Shown here one piece after another: positions 9,346 through 17,776 of a stretch of DNA of 64,000 nucleotides; position 1 is the first letter of the stretch, and each line of letters begins with the position of its first letter. Location: IMG/VR virus record IMGVR_UViG_3300001533_002237, positions 1 to 64,000 of that record; one strand, given 5' to 3'. Origin of the DNA: a virus. A model generated the notes under the pieces. It ran no database searches, was not told the origin of the DNA, and saw only the letters and a program-made list of their open reading frames with translations. A program made the translations under genes and the position numbers.

Positions 9346-9627
9346 ATGGCAGATGGTGAAAACACTAGTAGATTATTAACAAGTAGTGAAGAAATAAGAG
9401 AAGCAATGCTTGCAAAAAATGGTAAATTATATACTGAAGGTAAAGAATATAAAACAGGTCACCCAAATTCAATTTCAGATGGTGATGAAAAAGGAAGAGA
9501 CCCCGAAGATGAAGGTGGTTCAATAGGAACATCAGTTGATATTGAGAATAGAGAAGCAATGCTTGCAAAAAATGGTAATTTATATACTTGCGGTAATGAA
9601 TATACTGCTGGTAGTGATAATGTATAA
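9346..9627 (+). CDS. Small protein with two internal repeats
   Basis: The 93-residue product is not recognised. Its main feature is a repeated unit: REAMLAKNGKLYTEGKEY and REAMLAKNGNLYTCGNEY, encoded at 9397-9459 and 9550-9612. The units are separated by a Gly/Asp/Ser-rich linker (SISDGDEKGRDPEDEGG). The first part of the repeat is identical over almost 30 bases at the DNA level, which suggests recent duplication. The stop overlaps the next start as TAATG, so the two are translationally coupled. A small, late-expressed, repetitive protein fits a virion accessory or decoration role, but this is inference. Confidence 0.6.
   Translation: MADGENTSRLLTSSEEIREAMLAKNGKLYTEGKEYKTGHPNSISDGDEKGRDPEDEGGSIGTSVDIENREAMLAKNGNLYTCGNEYTAGSDNV
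9397..9612 (+). repeat. Intragenic direct repeat, two 63-base copies
   Basis: Copies at 9397-9459 and 9550-9612 encode REAMLAKNG-x-LYTxG-x-EYxxG. They differ at a handful of bases, mostly in the second half, and are separated by 90 bases. Confidence 0.8.
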
Positions 9628-10583
9628 TGAAAAACGAAGAAAAAATATTATTTGAGAATATCAAAAATTTTCGTCAATTACTTACTGAAGGAATTGGTCA
9701 GAATGATATTATAGATGCTATTCAAAATCATGAATGGGTTTATCTTTATTATAATGCTGATAACGAAGAAGGTAAAAATGCAACTGGTTATCGAACTGTA
9801 AGACCATATGTTCTTGGTACTAATGCTAAAGGAAATACTGTATTAAGAGCATGGCAAGACAATCCAAAAAATAGTTGGCATTTTGATAATAAATCAACTA
9901 GACATGATAGTCAACAACATGATTTTTGGAGTGACCAAGAGGGTGTTAAACCCGGTTGGAGAATGTTCGATTTATCAAAAATAACAAAAATGTACCCAAC
10001 AGGTAAAAAATTTAATGATTCAAATGGTTTACCAATGATACCTGCTGGTTATCATGAAGGCGGTGATGATGACATGACAAGTATTATTGCTTATGTATCA
10101 ACAAAAAATGAACCTCAATTTGATTATAAATATGATAAAGAAAAACAAATTGATATGATTCCTAAAAAAGACAGAAATAAAGAAAAATGGGATAGTATTA
10201 GAAGAGGGAATAAAAATTCTAGAGAAATAACTGCTAATGATATAATTAAATTACGTGATATTGCAAGTCGTGTTCATAAAAAAGCACATGGAAATTATTT
10301 AGTTGTTATTGATGATAAAAATAATTTTCAGTTAATTCAAAGTAAAGATAAAGAAAAACAAAATATACCTGATATTGCAGTTGTTGGTTCATTACCATAT
10401 TTATATGATAATATTGTTAAGAAAAATGCTCCTCCTGATGATAAATTTTTTAACGATATAAAAAATAAAACACAAAGTGATTTAAGATTAAAAGCACAAG
10501 ACACTGTAAATGAACCAGAATCAGATATTAATGAAAAGAAAAGTCCTACAATTCCATACAAAAAAATGACTTTTTTCAAATAA
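9627..10583 (+). CDS. WYL-domain-like protein
   Basis: Residues 20-130 resemble a WYL domain, a ligand-binding Sm-like beta fold often found in regulators. The visible pattern is a basic strand with EWVYLYYN, then GYRTVRPYVLG, LRAWQ and WRMFDLSKITKMYPTG. The remaining 180 residues are charged, and a later block (HKKAHGNYLVVIDDKNNFQLI) resembles another small beta domain. There is no helix-turn-helix, so it is unlikely to act as a classic WYL transcription factor. The start codon overlaps the stop of the preceding repeat protein. Co-transcription with likely virion genes suggests a structural or packaged protein, but that is inference. Confidence 0.5.
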   Translation: MKNEEKILFENIKNFRQLLTEGIGQNDIIDAIQNHEWVYLYYNADNEEGKNATGYRTVRPYVLGTNAKGNTVLRAWQDNPKNSWHFDNKSTRHDSQQHDFWSDQEGVKPGWRMFDLSKITKMYPTGKKFNDSNGLPMIPAGYHEGGDDDMTSIIAYVSTKNEPQFDYKYDKEKQIDMIPKKDRNKEKWDSIRRGNKNSREITANDIIKLRDIASRVHKKAHGNYLVVIDDKNNFQLIQSKDKEKQNIPDIAVVGSLPYLYDNIVKKNAPPDDKFFNDIKNKTQSDLRLKAQDTVNEPESDINEKKSPTIPYKKMTFFK

Positions 10584-10586
10584 TGT

Positions 10587-10595
10587 AGTATTTAT
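10587..10595 (+). promoter_or_regulatory. Putative phage late promoter (AGTATTTAT)
   Basis: AGTATTTAT lies 24 bases before the ATG at 10620, immediately after the stop of the WYL-like gene. Confidence 0.6.
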
Positions 10596-10619
10596 AAAAA
10601 AATATAAAAATTTATAATA

Positions 10620-11342
10620 ATGACGAATAATAAACTAGACTTAAATAAAATAAGAGACGAAATTGATAAGGAAAAGAAAAGTCGAAATATGACTCCATCA
10701 CAATTGGGTGAAAACGTTGGAAGTGGTGTTGCACCACGTGATGAATTTTTAAATGGCTTAATAACAACACTTAATTCGGGGAAAGAAACTCCTTCAAGTA
10801 ATTTAATTAAAGTTGTTGAAAATAAAGTAGCTGCGAAAAATAATAAAACAGCTAGATATAAGGTTAATGAAACACAATCGCCAACAACTATACCTTCAAA
10901 ACCATCACAAGTTGACATGTCACCTGAAAGAGAAGAACAACTATATGCTGATATGGAAGCTAAACGTAAACAAACACTTGCTGAAAGTATTGCAAGTTAT
11001 ACTGGAAGTCAAAAAGGTAATCAATCTGGGTCTGTTGATTTTAATGGAATAAAATATTTAACTACACCACCAAAAGCACCAGAACCAAATCAATCAGTAT
11101 CTCAACCAATGCAAATTAATGAAGCTGCATTAACCGAAAACGTAAAAAATGTTGTTAATGGTTATTTAAGTGAAAATCTTGGTTCTGTTTTTGAAGAAGC
11201 AATTAAAGGTACTATTATTGAAATGTATGCTGTTGAACGAATAAAAGAAGTTTTAAATGAGAATCGAGATTTAATAAAATCTGTTGTTGTCGAAACCATT
11301 CGAGAGATACAAGCAAAAAATAAGAAAAAAGTGCAATCCTAG
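10620..11342 (+). CDS. Unidentified protein with disordered centre and helical C-terminus
   Basis: The 240-residue product is not recognised. Residues 1-80 are polar and helical (LDLNKIRDEIDKEKKSRNM), the middle is rich in Pro, Ser, Gln and Thr, and residues 160-240 form amphipathic helices (VFEEAIKGTIIEMYAVERI) with a Lys-rich end. The gene has its own late-type promoter and its own terminator, so it forms a single-gene transcript. This suggests an abundant late protein such as a scaffold or head component. No homology supports a firm name. Confidence 0.6.
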   Translation: MTNNKLDLNKIRDEIDKEKKSRNMTPSQLGENVGSGVAPRDEFLNGLITTLNSGKETPSSNLIKVVENKVAAKNNKTARYKVNETQSPTTIPSKPSQVDMSPEREEQLYADMEAKRKQTLAESIASYTGSQKGNQSGSVDFNGIKYLTTPPKAPEPNQSVSQPMQINEAALTENVKNVVNGYLSENLGSVFEEAIKGTIIEMYAVERIKEVLNENRDLIKSVVVETIREIQAKNKKKVQS

Positions 11343-11356
11343 TTGCACTTTTTTTT
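11325..11356 (+). terminator. Intrinsic terminator
   Basis: GTGCAA / TTGCAC form a 6-bp stem (11331-11336 and 11343-11348) with a six-base loop containing the stop codon of the upstream gene, followed by a run of eight or more T. An A-run before the stem could extend the pairing. Confidence 0.8.
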
Positions 11357-11367
11357 GTTATTCCTTT

Positions 11368-11376
11368 CGTATTTAT
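11368..11376 (+). promoter_or_regulatory. Putative phage late promoter (CGTATTTAT)
   Basis: CGTATTTAT lies 20 bases before the ATG at 11397 and directly follows a terminator, so it is the likely entry point for the next unit. Confidence 0.55.
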
Positions 11377-11396
11377 GAATATAAAATATTCGTAAT

Positions 11397-13619
11397 ATGA
11401 CGTATGATGAATTCAAACAAAATTTCTTACCAGAATTTCTAAAAATTAATTCTTATGCTGGTAGAATAAGATATGCCAACCAAAATCTTGAAAGAATTGG
11501 TGGTGGTACTGGTAGAATTGTATATAATATCGATGATGAAAAGGTTTTAAAATTAGCCAAAAACGCCAGAGGTGTTGCTCAAAATGAAGCTGAAGAAAAC
11601 TCATCTGATTATTATTCAAATTCAATTGTTGCTGAAGTATTTGATTATGATGAAAATTATATATGGTTGATTTCAGAACAAGCAAAAAAAGTAACTGAAA
11701 AAAGAATTAAAGAAGTTACAGGAATCCCAAGTCTTCACGATTTATTTATTTTTTTATCAAATACTAAAGATAAAAATAATGGAAAAGAAGAGTCATTGAA
11801 CCAATCCAAAGAAATGGAAGAATTTTTTTGGGAAAATGAATTTGTTGTTGATTTATTTAATTTTATCGCTGGTTATAACCAATCTGTTGGTGATATGGGT
11901 AAACCAAGTAGTTATGGTGAAGTTGTTCGTAATGGTGAACATTTAATTGTTTTGACTGATTATGGATTAAATGATGAAGTATATAATAAGTATTATAACC
12001 CAAAAAGAAAACAAAAATATCAGATGTATGAACTTTATAATTTTGCTGATGGTAATGACGATATACTTAATGATACTGGTGACCAAACTGTTATTAGACG
12101 TGGTATGTGGGCACAAATGCCTTATAGTGTAAGTGATGGTCAAGGTGTTATAAATGAAAAATTTGTTAATTTTGTTAAAAACAGAAATAAATATCCAAAT
12201 GAATCTGTTTCAGGTATTGGTTTACTTGCTGATGGTTTTCATGAATGTGTTAATAATATAAAAGAAACACTTAAAACTGTTGATGATAAAGAAAAGTTTT
12301 ATAATAACTTATTGGAACTTCAAAATTATTTAAGTAATCAAGGATATTATGATAGAGATAAATTATTAAGTGAAGAATATTTTATTAATGAAGAAACACC
12401 TGATGTTGAACAATATTCTTTAGATGATAGAACCTATGCCGATGAATTAGCAAGAGCAGTTGCAATTAAATTAAATTTATCTTCACCAAGATATCTTGGT
12501 GGTGGTGGAAATGGATTTGCATATGAAATTAATAATAATTTAGTATTGAAATTAACATCAGATGTTAGTGAAGCAGATGCTGCATCAAAACTATTAAGAG
12601 GAAAACCAGAATATATTGCAACTATTTTTAATCTATATAAAGTTCATGATACTGAAACAGATAAATCATTTTTTGCAATACTACAAGAAAATATTAATGA
12701 TAAACCAATTGAAAAATTTAAGAAAATACAAAACGATATTGACAAAATTAGTCCGAATGGTATGGGTTATGTCGATATTATGTTTTCAATAAAAAAACCA
12801 AAAAGATTTGATTATGAACAAATGCTTGAATTTGCAAAACAATTATTAACAACTAATCCAGAAGCAAATGTTTCACAACAAGAAAGACAAGAAGCATATG
12901 AATTTTTAGTTGGAATGATTAATATACGTAAGGAATTACTTGATTTTGACATTAAATCTGTTGATTATATTGAAAATGCTAATTTAGGATATAAAGACGG
13001 TGTATTAAAATTTTTTGATACTGGTGGTTATCGTGGCGTTCAAGAACCAAATCTTAATAATGACAAATTAATTACATTACCTGAAGATGCTACAGCTAAA
13101 TTTACTACTGATGACGCAATAAATCAAGATGGTTTTCCATCATATAACACTAATGATACTTCTCCGAGTATTAATAATGATTTAGATGCTAATATTGCAA
13201 TGTATAATGAAGATTTAGAATATAATCATGTTAAAGGCGATGCTAGTAATGATGAATATGTTCTGGGTGAATCTGATATTAATTTAAGTAAAAAAGAATA
13301 TCAAAACATTACTGATGACAAAATATTGGAATATATTAAATCAATTAACAATCTTATTAACCAAATTAAAAGTAAAAAATATTTAAGTCGTGAAGATTTA
13401 ACTGATTTAAAATTTCTAACATTTTCAATGAATTATAATAAAAATAAATATTTAGAACACATGGGGTTTAATTATTTTAATGATGTATTTAAATTATTTA
13501 TTAAAATTTTGAAAAAAAATAATATTATTAAAGACGATGATTCAAATAAGAAATTAACTGAAAATATTCCAATGTATGAAGATTTAATCTATAACTATAT
13601 TAAAGAAATGATGAGTTAA
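11397..13619 (+). CDS. Protein with two tandem protein-kinase-like domains
   Basis: The 740 residues contain two copies of a kinase-like fold. Copy 1 has a glycine loop GGGTGR (35-40), a VLKLAK strand with K52, GDMGKP (165-170) at the catalytic-loop position and TDYG (187-190) in place of DFG. Copy 2 has GGGGNG (368-373), VLKL, a loop with D523 and N529, and FFDTGG (D541). Both catalytic loops depart from the standard HxDxxxxN, so one or both may be pseudokinases. Residues 550-740 are a charged C-terminal region with no family seen. It follows a terminator and a late-type promoter and lies 2 bases before the next gene. The kinase fold is inferred from motif order, and the substrate is unknown. 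Confidence 0.65.
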   Translation: MTYDEFKQNFLPEFLKINSYAGRIRYANQNLERIGGGTGRIVYNIDDEKVLKLAKNARGVAQNEAEENSSDYYSNSIVAEVFDYDENYIWLISEQAKKVTEKRIKEVTGIPSLHDLFIFLSNTKDKNNGKEESLNQSKEMEEFFWENEFVVDLFNFIAGYNQSVGDMGKPSSYGEVVRNGEHLIVLTDYGLNDEVYNKYYNPKRKQKYQMYELYNFADGNDDILNDTGDQTVIRRGMWAQMPYSVSDGQGVINEKFVNFVKNRNKYPNESVSGIGLLADGFHECVNNIKETLKTVDDKEKFYNNLLELQNYLSNQGYYDRDKLLSEEYFINEETPDVEQYSLDDRTYADELARAVAIKLNLSSPRYLGGGGNGFAYEINNNLVLKLTSDVSEADAASKLLRGKPEYIATIFNLYKVHDTETDKSFFAILQENINDKPIEKFKKIQNDIDKISPNGMGYVDIMFSIKKPKRFDYEQMLEFAKQLLTTNPEANVSQQERQEAYEFLVGMINIRKELLDFDIKSVDYIENANLGYKDGVLKFFDTGGYRGVQEPNLNNDKLITLPEDATAKFTTDDAINQDGFPSYNTNDTSPSINNDLDANIAMYNEDLEYNHVKGDASNDEYVLGESDINLSKKEYQNITDDKILEYIKSINNLINQIKSKKYLSREDLTDLKFLTFSMNYNKNKYLEHMGFNYFNDVFKLFIKILKKNNIIKDDDSNKKLTENIPMYEDLIYNYIKEMMS

Positions 13620-13621
13620 TT

Positions 13622-13876
13622 ATGGACGAAGAAAGAAATAAATCATTTGGAAGTGGTTCAAAAACTGTTGAAGTAAAAAAGAAATGTCGTCTTGGTGGTA
13701 AAGGAAATACTAGTGTCGCATGTAATCAAGGTGATATTAATAACTTGATTTTGAAATCAATTAAAGAAGAAATCGAAAATAATTTGGAACTTCAAGAATA
13801 TTTTAGTAGTCTTGTACCTAATATTGATGAAGGAGAAATTATGAAAAATATTAGTGAAGCAAGAAATTTAATGTAA
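13622..13876 (+). CDS. Small unidentified protein
   Basis: The 84-residue product is not recognised. It has a basic, glycine-rich first half (SGSKTVEVKKKCRLGGKGNTS) and a helical acidic second half (SIKEEIENNLELQEYF). It starts 2 bases after the kinase-like gene and is presumably co-transcribed with it. The bases after the stop still look coding in another frame (NDAFRRHI), and a homing endonuclease gene follows at once, so the true 3' end may have been altered. Two Cys are present but no zinc-site pattern. Confidence 0.5.
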   Translation: MDEERNKSFGSGSKTVEVKKKCRLGGKGNTSVACNQGDINNLILKSIKEEIENNLELQEYFSSLVPNIDEGEIMKNISEARNLM

Positions 13877-13899
13877 ACGATGCTTTTCGTAGACATATT

Positions 13900-13908
13900 A
13901 GTATTTAT
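13900..13908 (+). promoter_or_regulatory. Putative phage late promoter (AGTATTTAT)
   Basis: AGTATTTAT lies 14 bases before the ATG of the LAGLIDADG endonuclease gene at 13923. Confidence 0.55.
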
Positions 13909-13922
13909 TATTAAATATTAAT

Positions 13923-14737
13923 ATGGGAAGACCAAGGAAATATAGTTTAAATGAAAATTATTTTGAAAAAATTGATTCGGATGATAAAGCATATATATTA
14001 GGGTTTATATATGCTGATGGTAGTGTTTATAAAAATTATTTGAGTATCTGGTTAGCAATAAAAGATGTTGAAATACTTGATTTTATTAAAGAAAAATTAG
14101 ATTATGGGGGCATAATTTATAATTCTTATAATAAGAAAAAAAATAAAAAATATGTTGGTTTAACAATTTCATCAAATAAAATTGTTTCTGATTTAAATAA
14201 ATTTGGTATTATTAATAATAAAACATATCAGTCAAAAACATTACCAATATATAATAAAAAATATGAAAAAGCATTTTTAAGAGGATTTTTTGATGGTGAT
14301 GGGTCAATATATTCAAATAATAGTAGGAAATATATAGAATATACCGTCAATTTTTCGGGAAATAAAAGCGTTTTAACACAATTAAAGAAAATATTATATA
14401 AATATAGTATTACAAGCAGTAAAATTAGATATAGACATAATAATGAAGAATCGTGTATGTTAGATATTAGAGGTAATAAAAATATTGAAAAATTAATAAT
14501 TTATTTTATAATGATGGTACATTTTCTTTAAAAAGAAAAAAAAATAGATTTGATGAGTTTATCAAAATGTTAAATATGTTAACGAAACGAAATTTATCTG
14601 ATGAAATTATTAACAAAATTAAATTATTATACCTTTCAGGTATTAAACAAACAGATATAGCAGATAAAATAAACATACCAAAGAGTTCTGTGCGAACAGT
14701 GGTACAAAGACTTAGAAAATATGGGGAAGTTAAATAA
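13923..14737 (+). pseudogene. LAGLIDADG homing endonuclease gene, frameshifted
   Basis: The frame from 13923 encodes a free-standing LAGLIDADG endonuclease with motifs ILGFIYADGS (about residue 25) and FLRGFFDGDGS (about residue 120). It stops at 14531 after an aberrant tail. One base away, the frame continues as FYNDGTFSLKRKKNRF and then a helix-turn-helix (GIKQTDIADKINIPKSSVRT) to TAA at 14735-14737. Adding one T to the T-run at about 14503-14506 would join the halves into a normal two-motif enzyme with a C-terminal DNA-binding domain. It overlaps the next gene by 17 bases. The indel is either decay of the mobile element or an assembly error. Confidence 0.85.
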
Positions 14738-16592
14738 AATTACACAATATTATCGAGAAAAAAATTTTATTAAAGAATTAATTAATAGTGGTTTTGAAGT
14801 TTATCTTGTGGGTGGAATTGTAAGAGACCTCATATTAAATAATCAAAATAAAGATGTTGATTTGGTTGTTAGAAAAGCATCTATAGATTCTTTAATTCAA
14901 AAATTACGAAAATTTGGTGATGTAAATTTAGTTGGGAAATCATTTGGTGTATTAAAATTTGTTGACAACGATGGAATTGATTATGATATCGCATTACCTC
15001 GAAAGGATATACCTACTGGTGAAGGAGGTCATAGGGGATTTGAAATTCAAAGTGATGAAAATTTATCGATTGAAGATGAATTAATCAGAAGAGATGCTAA
15101 AATGAATGCAATGGCATTAAATTTAAACACAGGTAAATTTATTGACCCTTTAGGTGGTCTTGATGATATTGAAAACAAACAAATTTCAGCAGCTAATCCA
15201 GAAGCATTTAGTGATGATGCACTCAGAATGCTTAGAGCAATACAATTTGCAAGTTGTTTTGGTTTTACAATTGAACCTAAAACAATGCAAATGATTATTG
15301 ATAATGCAGATAAGATTACAGAAATTGCACCTGAAAGAATATTAATTGAATTAGATAAAATAGTAAATAAAGGTAATCCACGTATTGGTATTCAATTATT
15401 AGTAAATACTGGTTTATTTAAACAGATTTTTGGTAATGAAATTAAACAATCACAAATTGATGATAGAGATTTCAATAATGTAAAAACAATGGGTGAATTT
15501 CTATTTTTAATGATGAATGATGTTGTACAGAATCCACCTGAATTTTATTTAAGTCGATTTAGTACTACTGATGCTAAAAGAGATAAAATTTATAAAGAAT
15601 TACGAGCATTAGACCTAGCATTTAATTCTGATTTAGCTAATGAACAAACAGATAGTGTAAAAGCAAGGTCATTAGCAAGTAATATGTATAATATTGCTCC
15701 ACAAACACTTGAAAATCAAATATTACCTGAAACAATCAGAAATGCTGGACAGGAATTATTACAGGGTAAATACCCTAAAACAGTAAATGAATTAGCAGTT
15801 AATGGTAATGATTTAATGCAACAAGGACTTAGCGGAAAAGCTGTTGGTGATATGCAAAAATCGATGTTAATTTGGATTTATGCTGACAAAATTAGGAATA
15901 ATAAGGAAGAATTACTATCTTTGGTTAATAAAACAAATGATATGGAAGAAGGTTATGGTAATTATAGTAAACCTCCTGATACTTGGGATATTAATGGTGA
16001 ACAAGTTACTATAGATTTCTTTGTTAAGGAATATGATAAATGGAATAATCAGCATGGAAAACCAGTATATGAAAATGCATCAAAGGCAAGTGTTTTAGAA
16101 TTCCTTCAAAATAATTATGAAGATGAATCAGCAGATGAAAATTTGAAAAGACAACTATATTGGGAATTAACTGATAGAGATTTATTAAAAGAAGATAATG
16201 ATGTAAAAAAAATATCATATAGTGCAGTAGTTCTTGATGATAAATCAAGAAAACAATTAATTAAAGTATTTAGTCAAATGATTCCTGAAGATTGGGAGAT
16301 TATTGCTGACCATATGACAATAAAAATGGGTGGTCTTGAAGATGGAAGTCAAGAAAAACAAGACATGGAAGATGGAAAAGAAATTCATTTAAATGTGGTA
16401 GATTATGTTATGGATGATAAAGTAATGGCTATTGGTGTTAAAGGATATCCATTAACAAATGTTAAACCACATATAATTATTGTAGTTAATCGTACTGAAG
16501 GTGGTAAACCGTTTATGTCAAATAAATTAACTGATTGGAGAAAAATAGGATTTTCATTTGAATTAACTGGAAAAATTGAAGAAGTGTCATAA
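14721..16592 (+). CDS. CCA-adding/poly(A) polymerase-type nucleotidyltransferase fused to a 2H-like domain
   Basis: Residues 20-210 are a class II CCA-adding/poly(A) polymerase head: VGGIVRD (GG31-32, R35-D36), DVDL (D45, D47), D89, RRDAKMNAMA (123-132) and DDALRMLRAIQFA. This enzyme adds CCA or A residues to RNA 3' ends. Residues 210-380 are helical neck and body. Residues 480-623 resemble a 2H phosphoesterase-type domain (SYSAVVLDD, HMTI at 531-534, HIII at 584-587). In the second motif Thr/Ser is replaced by Ile, so phosphodiesterase activity is uncertain. Such domains occur in RNA-repair proteins. The start overlaps the broken endonuclease gene. The nucleotidyltransferase call is firm and the 2H-like call is tentative. 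Confidence 0.8.
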   Translation: MGKLNKITQYYREKNFIKELINSGFEVYLVGGIVRDLILNNQNKDVDLVVRKASIDSLIQKLRKFGDVNLVGKSFGVLKFVDNDGIDYDIALPRKDIPTGEGGHRGFEIQSDENLSIEDELIRRDAKMNAMALNLNTGKFIDPLGGLDDIENKQISAANPEAFSDDALRMLRAIQFASCFGFTIEPKTMQMIIDNADKITEIAPERILIELDKIVNKGNPRIGIQLLVNTGLFKQIFGNEIKQSQIDDRDFNNVKTMGEFLFLMMNDVVQNPPEFYLSRFSTTDAKRDKIYKELRALDLAFNSDLANEQTDSVKARSLASNMYNIAPQTLENQILPETIRNAGQELLQGKYPKTVNELAVNGNDLMQQGLSGKAVGDMQKSMLIWIYADKIRNNKEELLSLVNKTNDMEEGYGNYSKPPDTWDINGEQVTIDFFVKEYDKWNNQHGKPVYENASKASVLEFLQNNYEDESADENLKRQLYWELTDRDLLKEDNDVKKISYSAVVLDDKSRKQLIKVFSQMIPEDWEIIADHMTIKMGGLEDGSQEKQDMEDGKEIHLNVVDYVMDDKVMAIGVKGYPLTNVKPHIIIVVNRTEGGKPFMSNKLTDWRKIGFSFELTGKIEEVS

Positions 16593-17240
16593 ATGAGAAA
16601 AGAACAACTTTTAAAAGAAGTACAACGTAATAAATTGCTTGAAAATTCAGGCGTGAATTCAGTTAGTGGTGTTGACTTAATATCAATAGATATTCAACCA
16701 ACATATGAACAAGCATTTGATTTTAATTTAAATAGTTTTATTGAATTTATAAATAATAATTATGATTCAATGAATTCGTTAACATTTCTGTTTAACGGTC
16801 TTGATTTAGGATTTCCCGATGAAAATGAATATAAATATTGGTTATTTGAGAATGGATTGGAAGAAAATATAATAGAATTAGCGAATTTTTATGATAAAGG
16901 ATATGCATTTTTTCGTTTTTGTATGGATGAAGGTATTGATGATGATAAAATTGTTGATTTAATTAAATATATGGTTCGTCATAATATAAATAATAGTAGA
17001 GAAATTGATGAAAATATGTGGAATGAATTCATGAACGAGTATGGTCATTCTGATGTTCGTGAATTATTAGAGCTTGCTGATGATATGATAAATATTCCTG
17101 ATTTAATGGAATATTTACAAAGATTTCGTGGAAGAATTGTATTATGTGGTGGTGGAATTAATGAATGTTTAAAAGAAGTTGAAATTGCATTAATGGCACT
17201 TGATAAAGATTACAATATATTAACAAAATATACGTATTAA
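16593..17240 (+). CDS. Unidentified acidic protein
   Basis: The 215-residue product is not recognised. It starts directly after the stop of the nucleotidyltransferase gene, so the two are translationally coupled. The protein is acidic and mostly helical, with many Asn, Asp and Glu residues (FIEFINNNYDSMNSLTFLFN, GIDDDKIVDLIKYMV). A glycine-rich turn (GRIVLCGGGINECLKEVEIA) lies near the C-terminus. There are no membrane segments and no catalytic motif. Its location suggests a link to RNA processing, but nothing in the sequence proves it. Confidence 0.6.
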   Translation: MRKEQLLKEVQRNKLLENSGVNSVSGVDLISIDIQPTYEQAFDFNLNSFIEFINNNYDSMNSLTFLFNGLDLGFPDENEYKYWLFENGLEENIIELANFYDKGYAFFRFCMDEGIDDDKIVDLIKYMVRHNINNSREIDENMWNEFMNEYGHSDVRELLELADDMINIPDLMEYLQRFRGRIVLCGGGINECLKEVEIALMALDKDYNILTKYTY

Positions 17241-17263
17241 AAATAATATAAAATTTAATTATT

Positions 17264-17770
17264 ATGAATAATCATATTAATGAATTACAGAAAAAAATGT
17301 ATGAAGATGGTTTGAAGGTTGAAGATTATTTCATTGAATTAGCAGAACGTGACGGTTATAAATGTCTTAAATCAAACAATTTTCAAGATAAATATGAACA
17401 TTGGGATATCAAAATAATAAAGGATAAAAAATCTGCACGTGTTGATGTTAAAGGATATAAAGAAAGTCATAAAACTGGATTTACTTGGGTTGAATTTCAA
17501 AATATTAATGGTGATAAAGGATGGATTAATGGGAAAGCACATGTAATTGCATTTGAAAGAGAAGACCGTTTCGATTTAATTGATAGAGTTAAATTAAAAA
17601 AATTTATTAAAAGTAAAATCGTTAATCCAACAGGTTATGTATATATTAAACCTGATGATTTATTAGAAATTGCTTATCATAGATATCGAAGAATGGGTCG
17701 TAGGGACATTATTATTTTAGTACCTTTTGATGATATTGAACAATTTATAATGACAACAATATATAAATAA
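17264..17770 (+). CDS. Putative PD-(D/E)XK-fold nuclease
   Basis: This 168-residue protein has a core resembling the PD-(D/E)XK nuclease fold: an N-terminal helix with Glu (KVEDYFIELAERDGYKCL), then HWDIKII, a turn and ARVDVKGYK, giving D...DxK with correct strand spacing. Later strands include HVIAFERE and IILVPF. Its small size and lack of a separate DNA-binding domain resemble phage-encoded accessory nucleases. It lies between the unidentified acidic protein and the HAD phosphatase with only short gaps. Target and role are unknown. Alternatively it could be a non-catalytic protein of the same fold. Confidence 0.5.
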   Translation: MNNHINELQKKMYEDGLKVEDYFIELAERDGYKCLKSNNFQDKYEHWDIKIIKDKKSARVDVKGYKESHKTGFTWVEFQNINGDKGWINGKAHVIAFEREDRFDLIDRVKLKKFIKSKIVNPTGYVYIKPDDLLEIAYHRYRRMGRRDIIILVPFDDIEQFIMTTIYK

Positions 17771-17776
17771 TATGAA

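Noticed and set aside
13877-13899. Extension of the 84-residue protein into NDAFRRHI
   Set aside because: It would need a two-base deletion or one-base insertion not in a homopolymer, and the peptide is too short to judge.
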